DNA of 64,000 nucleotides, taken from contig CM082584.2 of assembly GCA_040954595.2 (NCBI GenBank), forward strand, positions 6,324,001-6,388,000, read 5' to 3'. Of this stretch, positions 14,949 to 26,231 are shown in pieces. This DNA is from Balanoglossus misakiensis. Lineage: Eukaryota; Hemichordata. Below the pieces are notes generated by a model that saw only the letters and a program-made list of their open reading frames with translations, was not told the DNA's origin and made no database searches. The position numbers were made by a program, and so were the translations under genes. The stretch's first letter is position 1. Each line of letters begins with the position of its first letter.

Positions 14949-15144
14949 TACTGTAAAACACTTTATTTTTGCGAGTTAAATTTTCGCGCTATCGAGAGAG
15001 GCCACTGGTTCGCGAGTATTAATTTTCGCGTTCTCTTATTTCATTCACTGCATCGTTATCTTCAAAAAAATTTACGTGACTTTTTATTTTAACGTTATTT
15101 ATTTCACGTAATTTATTGCTCGCGAAAATAGTATTTTGACAGTA
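14949..15144 (+). mobile_element. MITE with TACTGTAAAAC ends, copy 1
   Basis: Left end TACTGTAAAACACTTTATTT, right end TATTTTGACAGTA. The interior is rich in TTTTCGCG and CGCGAAAA words and carries inverted segments. Copies of the same family, one of them in the opposite orientation, lie at 23542-23754 and 52127-52308. No coding capacity. It ends 25 bases before the acceptor of the first SSX2IP coding exon. Confidence 0.75.
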
Positions 15145-15169
15145 CATGTACTTGTACTATTATTCTCAG

Positions 15170-18100
15170 TTGCAGGGAGTATGAACAGAAGAAGCAAGAG
15201 CTGATGTGCGGCCCACGACGAGATGGCGGACTGGACCCGAGCAAGTAGTTTCACAGGGCGCACCACCGACACGATGACGACGGCCAACCGACTCAGCAAT
15301 GGCTTCCCTATGCAATACATCCTGCCCTCGGAGAAGTCTCCAAGCATGCTGGGCACCGAGCGGCCGGGGCTGCAGTTCACGCCGTCGCCCCAGCACCACC
15401 CCCCACCGCTGAAAATTGTACCGGAAAAGTTATTTCATCCGGTGTTCTGTACGCGGAATAACGTCGACCAGTGTATAGCATTTCTTGATCAGGTATGGTA
15501 AATTTTACCTTCTGGATATTTTATCGGCAGTCTTAGAAATAATAATTAAATAAGACTCCCACTGATTACATCAGAATTTCAAATAAAAGATGCCTAATTT
15601 AATAACATTTCTGCAGAGTAGTCCAACGGATATTAAATATGTAACAATTTACGTTTCTATGATTGATGCAAGGGTGTTATGACCTATCAAAATCAGATAT
15701 TTGAAAAAGCCAATCAGGAAATTCTATATCCTATTTCTGTATGTGCGGTGCTCAACTTTACATGGGGCTGTACTGTAGAACTCGGTTTACAATCCAAATT
15801 TCTGCATGATTAATATAAACGTCGTAGACTATATATTTGGTGTAACAAGTTAATTAGTCTGTACTGTAAAATTCCAATTTTACAATTAATATGTTTCTTT
15901 GTCACATTTGTTACAAATATGGTTGAGAAAAGTTTTGACAATGACGGTGAACATGTGACCCTGCTGGCCGCTCATGATGGGTGGAGGTTTGTGTCAAAGG
16001 TCATGTCAGAGGTCATGACAAAAGGTTATTAAAGGTCCCATGTTATACATGTACATAGCAAATTTGATGATTGTCTTGAAGTTTATTCATAGAGGTATCC
16101 TAGCAATTACATACTTGTGCGTATGGTATGCAGGCCCCACTTGTAGGTGGTAGTGTTTTACAGATAATTACTATCTGAGAAATGTGTCTGTTGAGAATGG
16201 TACGTGTACCGATTATCCACAGTCAGTGGCTACTCTGCCTCTCTCAAAGGAGTAGCTGTTTTATATAAGTCACAGAGATACATCTGGGGCTGAGACCAAT
16301 CAGTGAATTACAAAATCTGCATAGGATAGCCAGAGAAGAAAATTCTTGAACTGTGTCCACGTCAGCCTGCACCTTATTCAAAGCTACAATTTTGATTTAA
16401 TTAATTATTTAATAAAATTAAAACAGTTGTGAAGGTGTTGGAACCTTGAAATTATTAAGTGTCATTATTCACTATTCAGTTTAAAAAAAACATAGATTTT
16501 TAATATGATGCACAAGGCAACATATTCAATGAATATCTCAGTTATACCAGTACATCTTTCACATGGTATTGCCATCTACAAGTTATCGTTAAGAAATTCA
16601 GAAGTCAGAAACATGGACTTTAAGTTCCAATTATTTGAAAATATAGATATTTATTAATGTTTTTTTCTAATTGTTTTGATAGGAATTAAGTGTGCTTGGC
16701 TTCCCACCGTTGTATACTTCATCGCAGAGTGACAGGGGACCAGCTGATACTTTTGATATTGTAAGGCTGATCAACTCTACATTTGAGTTGCTACAGAAAC
16801 ACCAGAAGAGTATGAGGCTACAGGAAGAGCTGGAAGTCAGGTGAGTGGGGATAACATGAAAATGTGCACACACATGCACGCACACACACACACACATGCA
16901 TACACACACACACATGCATGCACACTCATACACACCCTTTCAGATCAGGGATACATTTTCTAAGTCTGATTTCTAGTGCAGTAAAACCTGAGTGTCTAAA
17001 CTGAGCACCAAAGGGACTGAAGAAATTGTTCGGTTTGCAGAGGTGTTCGGTTTATATAGCTTCCTTTAACATATATCAAAGGTGTTCAGTATAGACAGGT
17101 TTTAAAGTATGTACTTGTAGTAGGTTCACTTGTCTTTTCGCAGCACGTTCATGACACAACCATGCAGAATGTTGCATAAGTGGTAGTCAGTGAAAAAAAT
17201 CACAATGAATATTTGGTAATTAAAATATTTTTCAGACATGTCAACACACTGGTAAATTCAAAGCGTCATAAAAAAAGAGTTAAAGATTGTTGATAGTACC
17301 AGAACAATGGTTAATCTTATAAAAGAGACATCAAAGGTTATGCCTGGTGGAGGCTACTGTATAAACTCTGCCCCACAATCTGTGTTTGCAGAAATTCCTG
17401 CAAGGCCATAGGGTTATCTACACAATCCTAACTGTTGAAAAAGATCCAATTTTAGAATGTGTCACCACACTGCGAAGATAAACCCTCCCAGCTCAGACTG
17501 AATAGTTGTATTAAGGCCATGTTATATAATGGCTGATTTCGCACCAAAACATTGCTTTTGTCGACCAGACTTCAAATCTTGTTGAGGCCTTTTCAGCTGC
17601 CCAGAACAATGTCAACAGTGCAGATTAAATACAGACCTCGCACTCAATAGTCCCTGTAATTGAATTTTGTGGCTGTGATATGATTATTCCAGTGTTTACA
17701 CCGTGTTGTCAGTAACTATGACAACAATAGTGTTGTTAGTAACCATGACAACAATAACCAGTATCACCTTGATAATGGCGATGGTCAAAAATTTGATATC
17801 TGCCTTATTAATTATCACTTTTATTTTTCAAATTTATCTAGGTGGCAAAGTGTGAAATATTTATGTCGTCCGCATAGTCTTCTGTGAGGCACTTGAAACA
17901 TTTTAAAAACTGAACTGCCTGTGAGGTTTTTCCATTGTTTGAAAACCTGGAGATATCATGTAATTGGTATGAATAATATATTTGCCAGACTGGGTTGGGT
18001 CAAATCATTTGTTGCCATTTTATGTCATTTCAACTTCCTCCTATCCTCTTAGCTTTAGAGTAATCACCCGTAATGATGGGAATCAAAATAGAAAAGATCA

Positions 18101-21100
18101 TTGCGCTAATCCGACTTTATTTTTTGTTGTACTTAATACCTCTCAAAAGGCACTTGTCTTTCAAGCGTGTAATACATCTGTCGCCTCAAAAAATTCCAGG
18201 GGGAAATGATATAATCACACAATCAAGCTATATTGATTTGTTCCTAAAATACCAAAATAGGAATAACATAAATTCATTTTAACAGCCGTTTAGTTGTTTT
18301 ATCCTTTTCTTCTTTCAGTTTATGATAAAGTGTCTTATAGTATTAGAACTTGAAGGAAGTGCATTTAATCGAACAAATGAAACCATGAGACAGTTTTGAT
18401 AGTCAGTTCAGGCTGAAGTTATGCCTCTATAATTGTTTGAGTGTTTTTTAATACATCTAAGTATATAAATAGTCACTAAACATGCAACATTTTTTTATTT
18501 TTACCAGCCCATGACAACGCCTCCATTATTGTCCTTTTTTCCGGGTGGAGGCAATTGTTAAATCCTAACAATGGACTGAAGTCCGTTTTGTGGTTGGACA
18601 ATATGCCTTATTGGTCGTTAATTTCTCATTTATTACGTCAGGCTGAGGAGTCAGGGTCTCGATGTCACGAACTATCCGATAGTCCACCTTAGTCATACAG
18701 TACTAGAGATTTACAGTTTTGTAACGAGCCCGGCCCCTTCAGATCCAGACCCATTGTGTTTGTTGACAGGATAGCGACTGAAACCAACACCTGTCATCAG
18801 CAGTAGGACTCAATGGAATGTCGGTGTCTGCAATACTAAGTCAATGAACTCTTCATAAAAGGAAATTATTAACCCAAGCCCTACTCCTGAGATCTCGGTT
18901 TTTATCGGTTTCTAGGAAATGCATTTTTTTTGTTTGACAACTGTTAGAGTGGTTGTTTATAGGTTGTGAAGGAAGTTACATGTATTGCACAACCAGCAGG
19001 TGTGTGTGTGTAGATCTCTTGCAGCTTGAAGTTGTGTAAGCTGTGGTTTCTCTGTGGTTCTTACTATCTTGAGTTGTTAATAAATTTCTTTCAGTTAATT
19101 AAAGCCACAGTATTTCTCGTAGGGGCAAAATTTTGTTTGAAACGGCATCTATAATTTCTAAAAGTAGATGATAATTGATACTGAATCGAACAGTCATCAT
19201 CCCCAGCTCTGCTGATAAACTCATACAATTTACAATATAACGAGTGAAGAATGACTTTCTGTCCGGACAGAAAGTCACGTGAGTCAGGCTAATGTTGACA
19301 CACGTGACTAGTGCGCATGCGCACTCCAATGTGAATCTATGCGGAAGAGGTTTGGTCGCCCCAAATCAAGCGACTCAGCGAAGAGATGCGCACTAATTCG
19401 GCGAAATTTTGGGAAGATAACTTTATGGGAGAAATCAGTCGATGGAACCAGATCAAATCCGAAAATGGTCTGACCATTAAAATGTCAAAGTGGCACGTTT
19501 GCTGATCGACATGTACAACATTTCCGTTGTAAACAAACCCGCGCATCATTTCAAGTGTTACGGGCAATATTTACAGCTTGCACATAGCTACAATTGCCCA
19601 AACCTTTCTTACATCTTCATTATATAGTATTCCATGATGGATGTACTGGAAAAACGGGCTTTTTTCGATGATGAAAAATGGATGCACACGAGAAATACTG
19701 GGGCTTTAATATACATTGAAATGGCCTTACTTGAAAGTTTTGCCGTATGAATTTTCTCTGATCTATAAAAAGAACATTCCAGTGAAATTTACATCTTCTG
19801 CATTCCTTTCAGGTATTTTGATACAAGGCATAGTGGTAACTGATCCATTCTTGAAAAGCAGGATATATATATAGTTCATATTGAATTTCAAACTAGCCCT
19901 TGAATGTTGGCAAAAATTCAATTCCTCATTAGATGGGAAAAATAGATGCAGCTCCAGTGGCCTGTCTATGATCTGGAAAAATAATTACCTTAAGCATAAT
20001 TTTTTGTTTTCTATTTAATCAACTAACAAAAAACTAGTCAAACTAAATTATTTGAAAATTTAGTCTGGACTTCAACATCAACAGCCTACATATGCAAAAT
20101 TCTGAATCTTTGAACAAAGCAGGTCAGTTGTGGGGTCTGGACACTTGTACAGTCACATGTACGCGCACAAATCTTCTTCAGATGTTTACTGGTATTTCTT
20201 TTTTCATCCAGACAACACCGTAATTACAGCGACATGGACCACCTGCAGTCGAGCCAGACCCGACTGAAAGAGGAAATCGAACAGAGCCAGAGGGACATGG
20301 CCGCCATGGTGGAGAAAGAGAGACAGTTGAAAAACAAAAACAAATCGTTGTCGAATAAACTGAAGAGCGAGAAGGAGGAGCTGAGAAAGCTGGAGGGAGT
20401 GCTGAAGCAGAGGGACTCGCATTTCAAACACGAAATCAAGAAGAAGGAGAGGGAGGTGAACAAGTTGAAGGAGCGAGTCCATCAGCTGTTGACGGATAAA
20501 ACGCAGGAAAGAAGAATAGGTAACGGTTTATGTTTGTACTAGAGTGGGTAAATGTGGGCAGTGATGTTATAGTCAAAGATGCAGATCTTGGGAGCAGGAT
20601 TGTTATTGCAGGAATTATTTTTAAAAGGGCGCCCTCATTTGGTATCAATTTAACCCTTTCACCACCATGGTTTGGTCCAAATCTATTGTTTTCCATGGTA
20701 ATATTGGAGCTCTATAGAGGGAATTGGGGGTGAGAGGGTTAAAGCCCACTATACATCTACATCCTTTCTGATCATCGCTTTTACAGTTCACACCACACAG
20801 AATTCTACAGCATCACTCCTGCACCAAGCGTCCTTGCCTCTGAAGGCTTGGGTACATGTACATCATACCACACCGTGAGAAATGTGGATTTGGGCTTAGT
20901 AGAGAAATTTACCATGCCCCTCTCTCTCTCTTTTAGGAATGGACATTTTGAATTCCTTGCAGAGGTCCGACGGCAAACGAGGAACATGGAAGACCAGTGG
21001 TCACAACAGGTAATTCCCACCTCCCATTTTAGGGAATTTTGTGAAGCAACGTCTTAATGTACGGAAGGTGCCAACACTTGTATGGAAAAATCAGCCATTG

Positions 21101-24100
21101 ATCTATCATCTCATATTTATAAGTTCCAAAAAGTTTTTGAAATGTGTTATGGATAATTTTCTTTCTTTTTTTTGTTTGCAGTAAAAATGAGGAGGACATG
21201 TACAGGTTGATCATCACGAATTACGAGGAGAGACAGAAGGAACTGATGCTGGAAAACCAGGATCTGAGGGAGTCTCTCCGGAACATGGAGAAGGAGTTGG
21301 TCGATCTGTTGAATCAACAATCCCCAGTGAAGACCAACAGATCAACAGTGAGCAAACATAATATGCATTGCTGGTTGTTGCGTTGCATCAAACTGTTGTG
21401 TGTATTGAGCCAAGCATGTTGCGTGTGGTTGACCCCCCAAAATACATGTAGTAGTTATAACAAATGTAGACTTATTACATTGTGTATAAATTATAAATGA
21501 AATATACAGTTAATTTCTCTGAGATTTTATAGAATTTAAAATTTCCAAAGTGACTTAGGGATTGGGCCCTGTCTTTCCATCCAAGGCCATTATTTGGACA
21601 TGCCTGGACCAATTCATTCAGACTCTGTACATGGACAATGCACTGATGTAGTATGCTCATCAGTTAGTTTCGTGATATGGTCCATATTGGGTGTTTTGTG
21701 CAGTAATGCAGTCTTGCATTGTTACTGCACAGTTAATCCTGCATGAGAAATTGCAAATTAAAATCACCAGTTAATTAGATTAGACATGCCAATATGCAGT
21801 ATTAAATCCAACTATTTTATATTTTCTTCTCAGTCCTCCGGAGAAGAATCGGATGACGAGAGCCCGTCAATATCCTCATCAATGGAAGAGTTGTCCACAG
21901 GTCATTATCAGATGCCCTATGAGATGGTGAGAGAGGGTATAGAAAACAGTATGAGGCAGAAATGGAGGAAACTTAAAGAACATATCAAGAAAATAGAGAA
22001 TGGGAAAGGTTGGTATTGAATGCATACAGTTTTGATAATCCGGAGTTAGAAGATGATGATGATGAGGAGGAGGAGGATGGTGGTGGTGGTGGTGGTGCTG
22101 GTGGTGATGATGATGATGATGATATTGCTGTGCTGTTGATGAAAACACTGGGGATTGGGTTTTGCTGGAATCACCAATTGCTTAATTAAGCTCTGATATA
22201 TTTCAGCTAAACGTTCCATGATTTTTAATCCATTGCAGAGTCAAACACTGAAATTACAAGTCGGACGCAGACAATAGAAGTACTGGCCGAAGAGAGGACA
22301 GAGTTAGAGAAAAAGGTGGAAGTGTACAGAAAAATAATTGAACAACAAGAACAACTTTTAACACAGGTAAGTAAAATCTCACGAATTTCAATCAAATCAT
22401 TTCTTCAGAATTTTCAGAATTTAGTACTCATTTTCACCTTCAAATGGAAACGAATTTGAAATAATTTTGCACACTGAGCTAAAACATTTTTGAGAGAGTC
22501 CTGCTTGAATAATATGCTCCAAATCAATAAACTGTAACACTCTTATAATAATGAAGACACTGACACACCCAAACTAACAGGCTTAACCTGATTTTTGATA
22601 CAATGTATTGCATCAGTTTTCTGCAACTTTGCAATGTGTGGATGTGTGGTTGCATATATGTTCCGCTAAGGCTTTACGTGCTGTGGTAGTGTTTTGTAAT
22701 CACCAGTGCTTGTTCGCTCGCAGTACCAGAACAACTCGGCCAGCGACAGAGAGGACCAGTCTCTGGCGTTCTTGAGAGACGCTCATTTACTGGAAGAGAA
22801 AGAAAGCTTCTCTCAGGACAAGAGGTTGTTCTATCAGCAAAAGGCATCCTTTGAAGACGAGAGGAGGAAATTTACTGAAGCTGCAATACGATTGGGACAT
22901 GAGGTAGGAGAGTGTAATTCTGGCATTATAATTTTGAGTGTGGAGTCTAGGTGGTATGTTTGTGGAATTGGTCCAGTCTGGCAAGTTACATCACACTAAT
23001 CCAAAATATTTAAAATGTGAAAACAGAATGCAATACCTACTTCATGGATAAAATGCTATATATATATGGACTATGTATGGTCTTGTAATCTTAATCTTAG
23101 CCTTGTGTCCAAAAAAATAATTGATATTGTGTGGAGAAGTAGTCGTTTAATGTCGACTTTCTTCCGAGTGTACATACATCCAGCACTATAAAAAAATCAG
23201 TGACTCTGAAGGAATTATCCCTAAATATTTCTCCAACTGAAATTGAGTTGCTGTTTTTTATTGACTTTTCCCAGCGGAAGAAGTTTGAAGAAGAGAAGGC
23301 AACATTTCTTCAACAACAGTTCCTTCAGATGACAACGCAGATGCATCAAGTCTCTCCCACACTCAGACCCGCAAAGTCCATCTCCACCGCAAAAAGTAAG
23401 TCGCCGAACAATCACTGGTCTTTTTGTGGCTAAGTGTCAATCAGTCTTCACTTTCATTTTGAGAACATTTTAAAAATGACCTGTGTATATATTCATATCT
23501 CTGAAATGATTCAAAATTTATAAGCTGTACCTTTCCCTACATACTGTAAAACACGTGATTTTCGCGAGCAATAAATTTTCGCGATATACGCGAGAGCCAA
23601 AATAGCGTGAAAATAAAAAGTCGCGTAATTTTTTTAAAGATAACAATGCAGTGAATGAATAAGAGAATGCAAAAAAAATTAATACTTGCAAAACAGTGGC
23701 CTCAGTCGATATCGCGAAAAATTTCAACTTGCAAAAATAAAGTGTTTTACAGTAATTCACATAACATACCGTACCATACTGTTACATTTTTTACCCTGTG
23801 TCCTGCAGTTCATATATGTTTTACACGTCTCATCTCTGTGTGTTTTCACTTTTCCATTCTTACAAGGCTGTGAGTGGTGATGATGTTGTTGTTTATGTTT
23901 ACAAAATTGGGAGGGTATGTATGTCATAGTAATTGTTGTCTGTGCCTACTTTGATACTCAGCCCATGATAGCATGTCAGTTAACAAAGTCCGGCATGCCA
24001 AAAATTAAACAAAAATCATTCATTGTATGCGGCCGTAGGCTTTTAACTACAGGTGTGAAATGCAAAAAATATAAGGCACTTTAAAAGATTGGGGTAATAT

Positions 24101-26231
24101 GGGTTATGTGTTTGGGTTTACATTAGGATGATCACGGGCACACACGCAGTAAAGAATTCCTATTACCTTGGAAATTATTTTTCTCTTTCATATCATCATA
24201 CCATTTGTGTGATTACTTTTCCTTGATTCTTTGTTATCACTTTGTATCATCTGTAAAATTAAAAAAAAAATGAAGGGAAAATTCTTTAGATCATTTGGTT
24301 CTTTCGGTATCTGCTGTGATACACACTAAGTAGGGTCTGGATTCTGTGAGTGGTTGGTGTGGTATGAGACGGACCCTTGTCATAAGTAAACAATGTCATT
24401 GTACTTTTTATGAGCTCTCATATTCTGTGTATCATTCTGTTCTGTTATAATTTATTGGTGTGATCTTGTGAGTTGGCGTTAGCGGTGAAAATGTGAAATA
24501 ATTTTTTGATCGTGTTCATATTCATTGGTAACCTGGTTTCTGTCACTGTAGTTCAAAGGGTATAGCTTCTGGCTTTTTCGTCTCCCACACCACCCCTGAT
24601 AATATCAGAGCATGCAAGTGATACACGTATTGATTTAGTTAGTGATTTTAATGGTGTGGCCTCCATCTCTCATCATATGCTAAGCAGGGCTAAGAGGTAG
24701 TATCATCATCGTCATCATGTCTTGATTACGGCAAAGGTTTTTGACAAGGGGTGTTTTATTGCTGCCAAAATACAAGCACGTCTTTGATTGGCTAACTATC
24801 CTCACACCCCTCCGGTTATGGTTGATTCTAGCCAATCAGCTTAGGGCTGGTTTAACGTGAACTTTGTTTTAATAGTTTCTTGTATAGTATTGGCTGTAAC
24901 GTTGACTGGTAGTACCAGTGCATGACCAGACTTAACATTCAACCTCAATTATAATTTGAAAAAAGAACAAGTTTCGCTCATATTTTCAAAATTTGAAATA
25001 AAGATTCATCGTGAAGAGACTACTACCACATGTACCAGTAATGCAATTTGATTGTCCAATCAGTTCAGAACTGTAATATATCATTCCTGCATTTCAGGTC
25101 CTACAGGGCGGACACTCCCGACCACGCCCGCTGCTACTTCCGTCGTCGCGACGCCCGGCGTGAACGCAAGCATGATGATGATGACGACGCCGCAGCTCAG
25201 CGGCAGTGCTGCGGCGATCAAGACGCCCAACACCATTGAGTTGTTCCGTGCCATGCAGCTGGTGGCGGACGACGGCCAGTACTTGAATGAGTAAGTCAGT
25301 GGGTTTCTCTGTCACAGCTCGGTGTGCAAAGTCGTGCTCGCTGCATACGTTCATAATGGTTCATGGATTGCATAAAACGGGGAAAAATAATCCTGAAATA
25401 TGAAGGTTTGAAGTAGTGAACGCGCCCTGGTACAAACAAGTCCATGTGCGTTGACGGCCAATGAATGTGTGTAGTCATATATGTGCATGCTCTCAAACTC
25501 ATGTATTTACCTGTACCACTGTCGCATGACTATTGCAGCTGCAATTAGGATAACTTCTAGTAAAGAATACTTGGTGCATTAGAAAGTGGGCGGCTGTCCA
25601 GCAGTTTTGTAAGGTATCTTTTGATTGGTTGATTCCTTCGTCAACCCACTCTCCATACAGACGCACAGCATTGCAGGTGCGTGGATGCTGTATACTGTGA
25701 TGATTGTCTTTCTGAGACATTGCCCCAATAAAGTAGGTACATATAATATGTAGTGTTGAACTGATGGCTTTTTGTCTTGACAGAACAATCAGTGGTTCAT
25801 CATCCAAGAGCCGGCGTTCACTGCAGAACGTGGACTGGACGGCGAGGCAGAGCGGCAGCGAGTTGTCGAGTCTCATGTCGAGTTCGTCCTGCGAGGACCT
25901 CTCGCAGACCAGCAGCAATGTGCGACCGCACGTCCACGCCGCCAAGTCCGGCAGCCAGCGCTCCAGCCTGGAGAACCTGCTGTCGGTCAGCCAGCGCTCC
26001 AGCCTGGAGAACCTGGCGCGCTCCTGCAGCGACCGCTCCAGCGCCGAGGACTCGCTGAGCGTGGAGGGCAGGCGCAGCGTCCGAAGCAGCAGCAGCCGAT
26101 GCAGCAGCAGCAGCGTCAGCAAGGCCAGCACCGAGGGCAGCAAGAAGTCGGACACACGGGCGCAGGTGCACAAGAAGAACGTCAAGAACGCCGTCGCCCG
26201 GCGAAACAGCGGCGGCTTCGGGGGGAAATAA
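15170..26231 (+). CDS. SSX2IP: SSX2IP (ADIP / Msd1) orthologue, 11 coding exons, 739 aa
   Basis: Coding exons: 15223-15492, 16683-16840, 20212-20519, 20937-21009, 21182-21347, 21834-22008, 22239-22366, 22724-22903, 23275-23395, 25098-25290, 25784-26231. All introns are GT-AG and phases sum to exactly 740 codons including stop. The first coding exon has an acceptor near 15169, so a 5' untranslated exon lies upstream; two short upstream ATGs precede the chosen ATGGCGGAC. The order of segments follows vertebrate SSX2IP: LDQELS.LGFP (about 88-98), DMDHLQS coiled coil (150-243), MDILN...DGKRG.W (247-263), EEDMY.L..NYE.RQ (273-285), AIRLG..RK.FEEE (480-492). In vertebrates the protein sits at centriolar satellites and adherens junctions, anchors microtubules and supports cilia. 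The last exon adds about 150 serine-rich residues, longer than the human protein (about 614 aa). Confidence 0.95.
16860..16935. repeat. CA-rich microsatellite in SSX2IP intron
   Basis: Runs of CACACA interrupted by TG and CG units, just after the donor of the second coding exon of SSX2IP. Confidence 0.9.
16980..17103. mobile_element. Short MITE-like element with AAACCTG / CAGGTTT ends
   Basis: Left end AGTAAAACCTGAGTGTCTAAA, right end AGTATAGACAGGTTTTA. A related element with ends CAGTCAAACTTGTATTAGTG and GATAGACAGGTTTG lies at 29695-29853. Similar end motifs in two places suggest a non-autonomous inverted-repeat family. Boundaries are approximate. Confidence 0.4.
17712..17752 (+). promoter_or_regulatory. 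Tandem pair of RFX X-box motifs in SSX2IP intron
   Basis: GTAACTATGACAAC at 17712-17725 and GTAACCATGACAAC at 17739-17752 both fit the published X-box consensus GTHNYYATRRNAAC at every position, 27 bp apart in the same orientation. RFX factors drive ciliary genes in animals, and SSX2IP is a centriolar-satellite/ciliary gene. The site lies in the intron between coding exons 2 and 3, so its use as an enhancer or alternative promoter is an inference. Confidence 0.45.
19099..19709. mobile_element. 611-bp MITE with 22-bp TTAAAGCC ends, carrying dense palindromes
   Basis: Left end 19099-19120 and right end 19688-19709 are inverted copies matching at 21 of 22 bases (TTAAAGCC.CAGTATTTCTCG). No protein-coding capacity. 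The interior holds a perfect 24-bp palindrome (19253-19276), two CACGTG E-boxes (19276-19281 and 19301-19306) and the palindrome GTGCGCATGCGCAC (19311-19324), which matches the NRF1 binding consensus. TTAA at both edges may be the target-site duplication. Confidence 0.75.
20649..20743. mobile_element. Short terminal-inverted-repeat element (copy 2 of a ~94-bp family)
   Basis: Begins TTTAACCCTTTCACCACC and ends GGGGGTGAGAGGGTTAAA, inverted copies of each other; related to the element at 1661-1754. It lies in the intron after coding exon 3 of SSX2IP. Confidence 0.7.
22049..22124. repeat. GAT/GAG/GGT trinucleotide microsatellite
   Basis: Blocks of GATGAT, GAGGAG, GGTGGT and GATGAT follow one another within an SSX2IP intron, 40 bases after the exon ending at 22008. 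Confidence 0.9.
23542..23754 (-). mobile_element. MITE with TACTGTAAAAC ends, copy 2
   Basis: Ends TACTGTAAAACACG and GTGTTTTACAGTA are inverted repeats. The interior matches the copy at 14949-15144 in reverse orientation, including the segment around AATAAAAAGTCGCGTAA and GCAGTGAATGAATAAGAGAA. It lies in the SSX2IP intron after the exon ending at 23395. Confidence 0.8.

Larger units (their letters stand above)
4680..15169. other. 10-kb intergenic region without a supported gene
   Basis: No reading frame here has both protein-like composition and convincing splice sites. The first 300 bases should hold the promoter of the minus-strand SUMO-like gene. The part just before 15170 may hold an upstream untranslated exon of SSX2IP, but I could not fix one. 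The region contains a G13 run near 8199-8211, a CAT/ATC simple repeat near 12247-12303, a CA run near 14829-14842 and a MITE at 14949-15144. Two cysteine-containing minus-strand frames at 9683-9943 and 10238-10492 are discussed as findings. Confidence 0.6.
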
